In this document: positions 1-6,730 of the stretch, one piece after another | Layout of the letters: each line of letters starts with the position of its first letter | Position numbering within the stretch: the first letter of the stretch is position 1 | NCBI GenBank assembly: GCA_016783865.1 | Contig: JADHVS010000112.1 | Span: 1-13,879, forward strand | Length of the DNA stretch: 13,879 bases | Direction: 5' to 3' | Source: Bacteroidales bacterium | GTDB lineage: Bacteria > Bacteroidota > Bacteroidia > Bacteroidales > SM23-62 | Made by a program: the position numbers and the translations under genes | The notes under the pieces: model-generated | Told to the model about the DNA's origin: nothing | Seen by the model: the letters and a program-made list of their open reading frames with translations, nothing else | Databases searched by the model: none

Positions 1-654
1 ACAACTGTAACAGTATCTGAAGCCGGGCTGATACAACCATTTACATCCGATACCTGAACACTATAATTACCGGAAGCCTTAATCATTATTGATTGAACCG
101 TTCCTCCATCCGACCATATGTAGGCAGTCCCTGCAGTTGAAGTAAGCCCTACGCTATCCCCCTGGCAGAATGTTGTGGGACCATCGGCTGAGACCGTTGG
201 TTTCGAAGGTAAGGGATTGACTACCAAAGTAGTAGTGTCGGAGTTCGGGCTGACACAACCTGCTACGTTTGTTACTGTTACAAAATAATCTCCGGCTGCC
301 TTTACCCGGATGCTTTGAGAAGTTGCACCGGTTGACCAGTTATAGGAATCTTCTGCGGAAGAAGTCAATGCGATGGAGTCTCCATTGCAAATGGCAACAA
401 TACTATCAGGTGTGACTGCAGGTTTTGCAGGTAATGAATTTACTGTTACATCCACAGGATCGGAAGCCGGACTTTCGCATCCGTATTCATCAAATACTTT
501 TACGGTATAACTGCCGCCTGTTTTTACTACAATGCTCTGAGTGGTTTCACTGTTTGACCACAGGTAAGTTGTTCCTGCCGACGAAGTAAGAGTTACACTA
601 TCCCCATCGCAGAAAGTGGTTACATCATCCGGAGTTGCTGTTGGCTTAGCAGGT
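1..654 (-). repeat. Three tandem 74-residue Ig-like modules (222-bp period)
   Basis: The proline-rich linkers PPPAKPTATPDD, SLPAKPAVTPDS and PLPSKPTVSADG start at about 654, 432 and 210 on the minus strand, giving an exact 222-bp period twice. Each module then shows a C(N/D/Q)GDS motif, LTSSAG or a similar string, a tryptophan followed by S, QSIxVK and a GC.SP.SD ending. The third copy is cut by the window edge. Such arrays are typical stalk or spacer modules of surface adhesins. The copies are diverged at the base level, so recent duplication is not implied. Confidence 0.8.
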
Positions 655-1856
655 GGAGGGATTACCGTAATTAAAACGCTGTCTGTCGCTTCTGCTGTTG
701 TTGTCTGGTCGGTTACAGTAACCTTGTACCAGGTTGTGGTGGAAGGAGCAGCCACTGGATTGTTTAATGCCGGATCGCTCAGGCTGTCGGTGGGTGTCCA
801 GGAATATGTGTACGGACCGGTCCCGAGAACTGTCACAGAAAGATTTGCACTGGAAGCCAGGCAATTGCTGATCGTATCTGTATCTGTACTGGCATCAATT
901 TCAATGTCATCGTTCAGTATCGTATAGGTATGTATGGTATCGCTGCTGACCAGTAATCCCGCTGATGGATCATAGATCTTAATTTTTATATACTCATCAG
1001 GGATCTCTGCAATGGAATCGTTATAAATAAGAGGAACAATATCTGCTGTTTTATTCCCGGGACTAATAATCAGCTGGGCATCATTAAGTGAATAATCGGT
1101 TCCGGGTGTTGCAGTGTTCTCATACACAGAATACTTGACGCTCACCTCATTGGATAAGGCATAGTTCAGGGAGACCTCAATTATAGGATTTGCAACTGAT
1201 TCATAACCATTCGAGGAAGCGTTAGAAAACTGGACTACCGACTGGACAACTCCGACTGTAATGTAATCGCCATTATTAAGCGGGACATTATTGGCAATGT
1301 ATTCATCTCCGGCGAAGACAACCGGGTAAGCAATGGCACCGGCCGAAAAATCTCCATTAGCATCCACCCAGAGATTGAACGACAGGAATCCTGCAGGGAA
1401 AGCAGGTAATAGCGAATCATTCAGGCTTAAAGTAAATGGACCCAGGCCGTCCCCACCCGTTATGTTTACCATCCATTCCCGCTCAATCCGTTGAATCTTG
1501 TCATCGCCATTTGGCCTTTCCGTGCCGGTACAGGAGGCAATATCCCCATTGTCATGTCCGAACAACAGGAATTCATTGTTTTCAAGGTCGGCGGCGCCTC
1601 CAATGGATAATATCCGGGCCGACTGTGCATGCGTATGCATATCGCCGGCATCCACACGGCCAATTCCGGCTACATCATATGAATGTGTCAATTCATAATC
1701 ATAGATGTCGGATTGACTCAGTGTGATCCCATATTTTGCGGCCAGGGAATTTTCAACAATGATCTTCTGGGCTTCATTCAGCAGTTGGTTATAAATGATC
1801 ACTTCAGCCAGGTCGCCATGGAGCCAGGTATCATTATTACGGCTGGCCCCACAGGA
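1..1856 (-). CDS. Downstream part of adhesin-like gene: LamG end, Calx-beta, Ig/PKD-like modules (partial)
   Basis: I translated this frame by hand and found no stop from 1856 to the window edge, about 618 codons. Its upstream boundary is a TGA at 1857-1859. It begins with the typical end of a LamG-like domain (DLAEVIIYNQLLNEAQ, then SLAAKYGITLSQS). A roughly 200-residue region with GIGRVDAGDMHTHAQS, FLLFGHDNG and EREWMVNITGG follows, a pattern common after LamG in Bacteroidota. Around 925-1235 lies a Calx-beta-like domain (YSVYENTATPGTDYSLND, then ILNDD). About 655-925 is a PKD/SprB-like module (YTYSWTPTDSLSD). From 654 to 1 there are three tandem 74-residue Ig-like modules. The sorting domain expected at the C-terminus lies outside the window. 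Confidence 0.7.
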
Positions 1857-2211
1857 TCAAAGAACCGTCAGTGACCAGGTAGGACCCGTAATCTGCAACT
1901 GTACAGGCCGAATCATCCAGGTACAGGTTATGGTAGGGCGATTCACCATTATGGGCTGCATGGATGATGTAGGGTACGTTGTTATCCAGGTCGGGTCCAT
2001 ACCGCTTACTGCCTGTGAAGCAGTAATAGCGGTCGTCTGATTCCCTGCTGATCGAGGCAGTTTGGGTGCTGTTCAGATTACCGAGGGTCATCACATAGGC
2101 ATCTTTGCTCGAGGAGAATTGAGATACTGTGATAAAGGTGACCGGTGATGACAGGCTGCTGAGTTCAGCATTCATGTATTCATCCACACCATCAAACATG
2201 ACAGCAGGCAT
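1837..2211 (-). CDS. Fragment: core of the LamG-like (concanavalin A-like) domain
   Basis: This 124-codon frame is in phase with 2248-2955 and separated from it only by the TAA at 2248-2250 and 12 further codons, so it is not an independent gene. The text MPAVMFDGVDEYMN is the classic beginning of the LamG-like core, followed by the beta strands FITVSQFSSSKDAYVMTLGN and HNLYLDDSA. The last residues, LILWGQP, lose the expected sequence. A one-base correction near 1851 gives LILGASRNNDTWLHGDLAEV, which leads into the next fragment. These domains bind carbohydrate or protein ligands in many secreted proteins. The ligand here cannot be deduced. Confidence 0.6.
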   Translation of the reverse strand: MPAVMFDGVDEYMNAELSSLSSPVTFITVSQFSSSKDAYVMTLGNLNSTQTASISRESDDRYYCFTGSKRYGPDLDNNVPYIIHAAHNGESPYHNLYLDDSACTVADYGSYLVTDGSLILWGQP

Positions 2212-2247
2212 GCTGTTGATTACATTGACTTGGAATTCAGGTTGTTG

Positions 2248-2955
2248 TTAAGCAGTAGCCTGTGCTACATGGTTATCGTTACCGCTCTGGTCTTTCCAGG
2301 TCTTTACATCCTCACCCGCACTGGCGGGATTGTCCGATCCGTTTAATACATCCTGGTCAGCACGCAACCACAGGTCATTGGTAGATTCATCACCAACCCC
2401 GGCCGGTCCGGTTGATCCTGTTATCTGGGCGGTGTGGTCGGAAGCACATATCCCGAAAGTGCCGCTTTTTGCCTGGTCGCCAAAGATCCTGACCCATATG
2501 GTTGATCCCGCAGGCCTCGTTACTATTCTCGTGGGCATGGCAAACGTGGTTTCGTCGCAGCTCAACTCATTCAGGCTGTCGCAATCGGGACCTCTATAAA
2601 GGACCATGCAAGCCCAGTCAAGGGTGCCGGCAAAGGTTTCGATCTTCAACTTTCCTGAAGGAGGAACTACCGCACTGAACCAGACATCGCCTCCGAAATA
2701 TCTGTGACAGCTCGGGCTGCCCAGTCCGGTGGTATTATATGCTCCTTTATTATTATAGAATGTAGGGGTACAGGAACTTCCTACGATCAATTCTGCAGCT
2801 GTACACGGATCATTGTTGGCCGGGGGAGGGATGGCACTGATTTCGGCTTCCCAGCCATCATGAGTAGGTGAGTCCCACTGTGATCTGAACCTGAAGGTGA
2901 TACAACCACTGGCCGAGGTAAAACTGAATTCAGGAGTATCATCATGATAGGCCAC
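2248..2955 (-). CDS. Middle fragment: second half of CUB-like domain, beta domain and start of LamG-like domain
   Basis: The ATG at 2955 is an internal methionine-like codon read out of frame with the true start, so the real protein enters this frame from 2942-3301. Residues 1-45 hold the conserved CUB ending (SGCITFRFRSQWDSPTHDGW). Residues 46-175 form a cysteine-containing beta-sandwich-like segment starting NNDPCTAAEL, resembling the carbohydrate-binding or pre-peptidase-like modules found in secreted Bacteroidota proteins. From about residue 190 the text NDLWLRADQDV and WKDQSGNDNHVAQATA is typical of the start of a concanavalin A-like (LamG-like) domain. The TAA at 2248-2250 interrupts that domain: reading on in the same frame gives QQPEFQVNVINSMPAVMFDGVDEY, the expected continuation. 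Function beyond surface binding is inference. Confidence 0.65.
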   Translation of the reverse strand: MAYHDDTPEFSFTSASGCITFRFRSQWDSPTHDGWEAEISAIPPPANNDPCTAAELIVGSSCTPTFYNNKGAYNTTGLGSPSCHRYFGGDVWFSAVVPPSGKLKIETFAGTLDWACMVLYRGPDCDSLNELSCDETTFAMPTRIVTRPAGSTIWVRIFGDQAKSGTFGICASDHTAQITGSTGPAGVGDESTNDLWLRADQDVLNGSDNPASAGEDVKTWKDQSGNDNHVAQATA

Positions 2956-3301
2956 ATAGGATGCCCCCGGGGTAATTGATGTTCATGTAGTCATAAGCCG
3001 CATAGGCACCCTCCGGAGGAGGAAGGGTCCCTCCATAATAGGTTGCAAATCCATCGAAATCCAGGGTTATCGGGTTTCCGTTCTCAGAGCAAAAGGTTAC
3101 CGTCCAGTCTTCTCCCTGCCCGTATTTATCAAATCCACCGGCATCATAGAAAGTCCCGTTATTGGTGATCACAGTCTGCCCGCTGGTAAAACCATGTCCC
3201 AGCCAGAAATCATCCAGGGCTGATTGTGCTGTGACCAGGGCTGGTAAAAAAGCCAGAACCAGCATCAAAATAGCCAGGGTATATTTGGTTTTAACAATCA
3301 T
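2942..3301 (-). CDS. N-terminal fragment: signal peptide plus first part of CUB-like domain
   Basis: This 119-residue reading frame begins at an ATG followed by a clear Sec signal peptide: basic MIVKTK, a hydrophobic core of about residues 7-22, and probable cleavage after VTA before QSALDD. Residues 30-113 form the first half of a CUB-like domain, with the GEDWTVTFCSENG segment and the YDYMNINYPGG segment that precedes the second half. The final residues (ILCGLS) are off-frame: shifting one base at 2964-2972 gives PGASYVAYHDDTPEF, which continues directly into the next fragment. This is therefore the true start of the broken adhesin rather than a free-standing small secreted protein. The start is credible because the signal peptide begins only two residues in. 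No convincing promoter was identified upstream. Confidence 0.7.
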   Translation of the reverse strand: MIVKTKYTLAILMLVLAFLPALVTAQSALDDFWLGHGFTSGQTVITNNGTFYDAGGFDKYGQGEDWTVTFCSENGNPITLDFDGFATYYGGTLPPPEGAYAAYDYMNINYPGGILCGLS

Positions 3302-3639
3302 TCTTAATGTGGTTCCCTCCGAAGACCATGAACCAGCTGGTTTGGTTGCTTGAAAATATGAATTTAAGACTAAATTTAAGACATTTTATTCTTTATTTTT
3401 TTAATTTTTGACCAAATTATATTGAACATGACATCACTAGACGCTGGCATTAGCCGGCGGGATAGAAATTTGGCATATACGACACCCTTCAACCAATGCC
3501 CACACCAGCGAAGAACGAAGAACGGAGAACGATGAACGGAGAACGATGAACGATGAACGATGAACGGTGAACGGTAATAAATGTTAAATTTATGACGCGA
3601 TTGGTATTGAATTTGCGGCTTGATAATTTATTTCAGTAA
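3302..3639. other. Divergent intergenic region between broken adhesin and ankyrin gene
   Basis: This 338-bp gap carries no credible gene. The side next to the adhesin (3361-3420) is very A/T rich and probably contains its promoter, but I could not assign a convincing Bacteroidota TTG / TAnnTTTG pair. A perfect 12-bp palindrome AACCAGCTGGTT lies at 3331-3342 and could be an operator or chance. A GC-rich imperfect hairpin (CGCTGGC, ATTA, GCCGGCG) lies near 3440-3457. The heptamer array described separately lies at 3513-3575. The promoter of the ankyrin gene should lie in the last 60 bp. Confidence 0.5.
3513..3575 (+). repeat. Tandem 7-bp repeat, nine copies of GAACGNN
   Basis: Nine consecutive heptamers can be read without gaps: GAACGAA, GAACGGA, GAACGAT, GAACGGA, three GAACGAT and two GAACGGT. 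The array ends 64 bp before the start codon of the ankyrin gene. It is not coding, since short frames within it hit TGA. Copy number in such arrays can vary by slippage, so it may alter promoter spacing for the downstream gene, which is inference. Confidence 0.9.
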
Positions 3640-5088
3640 ATGAGATCATTTATATCAACAGTATTTTTTCTGCTCATAACAATGCTGGCTGGCAGGCATG
3701 CAACATTTGCACAGGAAAGCGATACTGTCAGCCTGTTTTTCCCGGTCACCTCCTACCTCATAGATACCTCCTATTTTACCAAAGAATCAGATGGTTTTAA
3801 TTTAATCCTGGCGGCAGAGAGGGGCAATATTACAGCCCTGGAGATCTTACTGCGCCGCGATGCAGATGTTACAGAAACAACCTATGACGGAGTCACAGCT
3901 TTGATGTATTGCTCAGCAGCAGGGGATTTGGAGGCTGTCGAACTGCTCCTTGCACATGGAGCCGATGTGAATAAAGTGCCGGTGAATGGAATGACTGCAC
4001 TGATCGGGGCGGTGAGGGCGGGGTCTTACGGGGTGGCAGAATTGCTGCTCGAAAATGGAGCAGATCCTGATCATATTGATGACGATGGTCTTAATTCTCT
4101 TATGTATGCCACTGCTTATAATTTTGATGATATCGTTGATCTTCTATTGTTTTATGGTGTTGATATTTCCCACGAGGATTACTTCAAGGCTGATGCTCTT
4201 ATCATCGGTGCTTATTATGGATCATTTGAATCGGTGAAATTATTAATTGATTATGGGGCGGATGTTGAGACAACTGATAAAAATGGTTTTACCCCTTTGA
4301 TGGTGGCGAGTCAGGAAGGACATTACGAATTGGTCTGGTTGCTTATCAATGAGGGTTCTGATATTCATGTCAAAAACCTGGGGGGGTATGATGCGCTTAG
4401 CCTCGCAATCCAATATGGAAGGAAAGATATTGCAGAACTCCTGATTGATAATGGAGCCGATGTGAATGCAACCCATGCCGGTACAGAGAATGTGATCGAT
4501 ATTGCAAAAGAGGAGGAGGATGATGAGATCATTGAAATGCTCAAACAAAAAGGAGCCAGGCGCAATTTTTTCCCTAATCTGTCCGCTGTAACCGGAGGAT
4601 TTGATATTAATTTTAATACAGATGATGTAATGATCGGTCCTGGATTTGGAATTATCGATAATAAATATGGATTGGAACTTTTCAGCCAATTTCTGATTAG
4701 GCCTGTAAGGATACGTGTTCTGGAGGAGGAAGGAGATGAATTAGCCTGGCAATTCTGGGAAAGGAGATTTTTGTTATCCGCTTCACTGAACAAGAATTTT
4801 AAGCTTTTTAATACTGGCAAGGCACAGATTGGATTGTCACCAGGTGTTGGAGTGGGATATACATGGGGATCATTCAGGGGATCTGATCGCCATCCTCAAC
4901 CGAGGACCTTTTTCATGCCCAATGCTGGTATATACTACCAGGCAGAGGGTTTCGTATATAATTTTTCCTATCAGTATGCCGATAAGAAGGTAATCGATAT
5001 TTCACCTCACCATTTTAACCTGTCGTTCAGGTTTATTATTGATGTCAGGAATGAAAAATATCGGAAAAAAGAGATCAGCTGGTTCTAA
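3640..5088 (+). CDS. Ankyrin-repeat protein with C-terminal outer-membrane beta-barrel-like region
   Basis: The 482-residue product starts with a Sec signal peptide (core about residues 5-19, probable cleavage after ATFA before QES), so it is exported. About eight ankyrin repeats with a 33-residue period follow between residues 52 and 308. They carry the usual helix-end motif LLL..GAD and the G.TAL/TPL turn, for example NGMTALIGAVRAG at 117 and NGFTPLMVASQEGH at 215. Residues 310-482 look like alternating beta strands (FLLSASLNKNFKLF, AQIGLSPGVGVGYTWG, GFVYNFSYQYADKK, HHFNLSFRFIIDV), consistent with an outer-membrane barrel. Ankyrin repeats bind proteins, so a periplasmic binding platform attached to a barrel is a reasonable inference. 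The lipoprotein gene starts 14 bp after the stop and is probably co-transcribed. The partner and function are unknown. Confidence 0.8.
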   Translation: MRSFISTVFFLLITMLAGRHATFAQESDTVSLFFPVTSYLIDTSYFTKESDGFNLILAAERGNITALEILLRRDADVTETTYDGVTALMYCSAAGDLEAVELLLAHGADVNKVPVNGMTALIGAVRAGSYGVAELLLENGADPDHIDDDGLNSLMYATAYNFDDIVDLLLFYGVDISHEDYFKADALIIGAYYGSFESVKLLIDYGADVETTDKNGFTPLMVASQEGHYELVWLLINEGSDIHVKNLGGYDALSLAIQYGRKDIAELLIDNGADVNATHAGTENVIDIAKEEEDDEIIEMLKQKGARRNFFPNLSAVTGGFDINFNTDDVMIGPGFGIIDNKYGLELFSQFLIRPVRIRVLEEEGDELAWQFWERRFLLSASLNKNFKLFNTGKAQIGLSPGVGVGYTWGSFRGSDRHPQPRTFFMPNAGIYYQAEGFVYNFSYQYADKKVIDISPHHFNLSFRFIIDVRNEKYRKKEISWF

Positions 5089-5102
5089 TAACCAATAAAC
5101 AG

Positions 5103-5543
5103 ATGAACAAATCAACATTACATACAATTATAATAAGGTTAACTATAATTATCCTGGTTATTGCAGCATGGTCTGCATGTGATGAGTATATGGGTTTTGT
5201 AGACTGTAAGGATTGTTTTTACCCTGAACCAGACAGCGCTGATCTGACTATATATCTCACTATTAATAATGACCATCCTGAAGTGCCGATTGTTGTTTAT
5301 CGAGGCAATGTGGATAATGATACCTATTATATTGATACGGCCGTTATTTCACCTTACTATCTCTATTCAAAAATAGACCAGTTCTATTCGGTCAGGGCAG
5401 AATATAAAGTTGGGGACAGGACCATCAATGTTGTGGATGGAGACAAAGTAAAGGCCAAACATGTATCTGAATCGTGTGACGGAGAATGCTGGATTATCAC
5501 GGATGGAGTATTGAATGTTGAACTAAAATTTGATGAGGAATAA
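5103..5543 (+). CDS. Small cysteine-containing lipoprotein of unknown function
   Basis: This 146-residue protein has a basic N-terminus, a hydrophobic stretch at about residues 8-22 and a lipobox-like WSAC with cysteine 26, so it should be lipidated and anchored in the envelope. Beyond C26 it has two cysteine pairs, C35/C38 (DCKDC) and C125/C129 (CDGEC), which could form disulfides. The middle is beta-rich (ADLTIYLTIN, VPIVVYRGNVDNDTYY, YYLYSKIDQFYSVRAEYKVG). I recognise this as a small hypothetical lipoprotein pattern seen in Bacteroidota, but no function is known to me. It lies 14 bp downstream of the ankyrin-barrel gene on the same strand, suggesting one transcript and possibly a shared envelope location. 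The downstream gap (5544-5590) is A/T rich and precedes an insertion element. Confidence 0.75.
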   Translation: MNKSTLHTIIIRLTIIILVIAAWSACDEYMGFVDCKDCFYPEPDSADLTIYLTINNDHPEVPIVVYRGNVDNDTYYIDTAVISPYYLYSKIDQFYSVRAEYKVGDRTINVVDGDKVKAKHVSESCDGECWIITDGVLNVELKFDEE

Positions 5544-5593
5544 GATCCCTTCTCCATATCTGTTTTTTTTCTATCTTTAGTTTAAATTAAAAA

Positions 5594-5613
5594 CCCACCT
5601 TCTTTGGGGGTGG
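5594..5613. repeat. Left-end subterminal hairpin of the IS200-like element
   Basis: CCCACC at 5594-5599 pairs with GGGTGG at 5608-5613 around an 8-nt loop. The first part of the arm, CCACCTTCT, is identical to the beginning of the right-end hairpin, as expected when one TnpA recognises both ends as folded single strands. Confidence 0.65.
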
Positions 5614-5646
5614 TAATGTTATTTCGGCTATGCCTATATTTGTAAC

Positions 5647-6087
5647 ATGGGGAAGTACAAAAAACTGTCTCATGTTGTTTATAAGTGTGAATATCACATT
5701 GTTTGGGTTCCTAAATATCGGTTTCGGATCTTGACAGGAGAAGTCAAGCAGCTGATATAAGAGGATATCAGGATGTTGTGCGAATGGAAAAAATGTGAGA
5801 TTCAAGAAATGAGTGTACAAATCGACCACATTCATATTGTCGTGTCGATTCCACCGAAGGTATCTGTTTCGGAGCTGATGGGGATATTGAAAGGTAAGCT
5901 GGCCATAAAGCTGTTTAAGAGCTACCCCAAGATGAAGCAAAAGCCTTACTGGGGCAATCATTTCTGGGCGCGTGGTTATTTTGTCAGCACAATTGGAATA
6001 GATGAAGAGGTAATAAAAAGATACGTAAAGCACCAGGAGGAAGAAGAGAAACGTATAGAAGAACAGCAACATAAGTTTGATTTTTAA
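5647..6087 (+). pseudogene. tnpA: IS200-family Y1 transposase TnpA with premature TAA
   Basis: Reading from ATG 5647 gives 37 residues with the family's N-terminal signature (HVVYKCEYHIVWVPKYRFR), then an in-frame TAA at 5758-5760. Reading on in the same frame continues EDIRMLCEWKKCEIQEMSVQ to a normal stop at 6087, for a restored length of about 146 residues, close to the usual 140-155. The HUH metal-binding motif is visible as DHIHIVVS, and the catalytic tyrosine as the Y of RYVKHQ near the C-terminus. Both lie after the stop. Family members act as dimers on single-stranded ends. A 104-residue product starting at ATG 5773 would keep both catalytic motifs but lose the first beta strands, so it is probably inactive. 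The lesion is a single codon (for example GAA or CAA to TAA), suggesting recent inactivation. Confidence 0.8.
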
Positions 6088-6088
6088 A

Positions 6089-6103
6089 GCCCCCTATGGG
6101 GGC
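6089..6103. terminator. GC-rich hairpin directly after tnpA
   Basis: GCCCCC at 6089-6094 and GGGGGC at 6098-6103 form a perfect 6-bp stem around TAT, beginning one base after the tnpA stop codon. There is no following T-run, so it is either a weak terminator or a structural part of the IS right end that limits read-through. Confidence 0.45.
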
Positions 6104-6112
6104 ATATCAAAG

Positions 6113-6131
6113 CCACCTTCTCAGAAGGTGG
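6113..6131. repeat. Right-end subterminal hairpin of the IS200-like element
   Basis: CCACCTTCT at 6113-6121 and AGAAGGTGG at 6123-6131 form a perfect 9-bp stem around a single C. It mirrors the left-end hairpin in sequence and position and marks the right boundary of the element. Confidence 0.75.
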
Positions 6132-6160
6132 ATATTTACTTAATCCCTTACTATCCGGCA

Positions 6161-6730
6161 ATGGAGCAATTTTCTGATGAGCAATTAATGGATGGAATAT
6201 ACCGTAAAGATTCTTCCATTCTTCGCTATATATATAAAATACAGCTGGTAAGGATTGAACGGTTTATCATAAAGAAGGGAGGCGACAAGGAAACGGCAAG
6301 AGACATTTTCCAGGAAGCCATGATGGTGGTTTATAATAAGATACGTGGTAAGGAACTGGTGCTCTCCTGTAGCTTATCAACCTACCTGTTTGCCATCTGT
6401 AAAAACCTCTGGTTACAGGAAATCAGATCAAGAAATTATAACATACTCGACAACTCTCAACTGGATAATATGGTGGAGGAGCCGGAAGAGGATGAAGAGC
6501 ATAACAATGAATTGATGGAGTTGGTAAAATACCATTTTAGTAAACTCTCCAAAGATTGTCAGAAAGTGCTTGAATTACATTTTAAAAGGAAATCGCTTGC
6601 CGATATTTGCAAAGTTTTGGGATATAAGGATGAGAAGTACACGGCTGACAGAAAGTATCGATGTAAGAAATATTTATTCAACGGTGTTACTAATGACCCA
6701 CGTTATAAATCTTTAATCAATGGATTATAA
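6161..6730 (+). CDS. RNA polymerase sigma-70 family (ECF-like) sigma factor
   Basis: The 189-residue product has the two-domain layout of small alternative sigma factors. Region 2 is at about residues 20-92, including TARDIFQEAMMVVYNKIRGK and STYLFAICKNLWLQEIR, which binds core polymerase and the -10 element. An acidic linker at about 104-118 (VEEPEEDEEHN) follows. Region 4 is at about 120-175 (LSKDCQKVLELHFKRKSLADICKVLGY), a helix-turn-helix for the -35 element. The frame is open further upstream to 6077, but those codons lie in the right end of the insertion element and read its hairpin, so I chose ATG 6161, which gives the usual family N-terminus MEQFSDEQLMDGI. Its stop overlaps the next gene by 11 bp. 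It likely directs transcription of a small regulon, perhaps this operon. Confidence 0.85.
   Translation: MEQFSDEQLMDGIYRKDSSILRYIYKIQLVRIERFIIKKGGDKETARDIFQEAMMVVYNKIRGKELVLSCSLSTYLFAICKNLWLQEIRSRNYNILDNSQLDNMVEEPEEDEEHNNELMELVKYHFSKLSKDCQKVLELHFKRKSLADICKVLGYKDEKYTADRKYRCKKYLFNGVTNDPRYKSLINGL

Larger units (their letters stand above)
1..3301 (-). pseudogene. Broken secreted multidomain adhesin-like gene (CUB, LamG-like, Calx-beta, Ig-like repeats), 3' end outside window
   Basis: Read from 3301 downward, one continuous domain architecture is spread over three reading states. It starts with a signal peptide and the first half of a CUB-like domain. A frameshift follows at the run of 5 C and 4 G at 2964-2972. 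The rest of CUB, a cysteine-containing beta domain and the start of a LamG-like domain follow, up to an in-frame TAA at 2248-2250. The LamG-like domain continues in the same frame until a second frameshift near 1846-1856. After that the frame is open to the window edge. Removing one base at each frameshift restores sensible domain text (PGASYVAYHD at the first; LILGASRNNDTW at the second). Such proteins are typically exported surface adhesins or cell-surface enzymes in Bacteroidota. The three lesions suggest decay, but base errors cannot be excluded from sequence alone. Confidence 0.75.
5590..6135 (+). mobile_element. IS200/IS605-type insertion element, transposase interrupted
   Basis: A tnpA-like gene is flanked by subterminal hairpins, the layout of IS200/IS605 elements, which lack conventional terminal inverted repeats. 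The left hairpin is at 5594-5613 and the right one at 6113-6131; both begin with CCACCTTCT. Exact ends cannot be fixed without an empty-site comparison, so coordinates are approximate. No tnpB accessory gene is present. The right end lies about 30 bp before the sigma factor start codon. Confidence 0.75.

Noticed and set aside
1..654. CRISPR-like reading of the 222-bp period
   Set aside because: The repeats are diverged, coding and domain-sized, with no short identical repeat and unique spacers.
2248..2250. Stop-codon recoding of TAA, suggested by two in-frame TAA codons (here and 5758)
   Set aside because: TAA is the normal stop of several intact genes in the window, so two independent nonsense lesions are more likely.
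4243..4820. Two antisense open frames in the ankyrin gene
   Set aside because: They mirror the repetitive coding sequence of the plus strand and have no domain or start context of their own.
5635..5642. TATATTTG, a match to the Bacteroidota -7 consensus, just before tnpA
   Set aside because: It lies only 4 bp before the ATG, which would require a leaderless transcript, and no matching -33 TTG was seen, so it is probably chance.
5587..6072. 161-codon open frame on the minus strand across tnpA
   Set aside because: It is antisense to a clear transposase reading frame and shows no recognisable domain.
6077..6160. Longer sigma factor start at 6077
   Set aside because: These codons read the right-end hairpins of the insertion element, and the family-like N-terminus begins at 6161.
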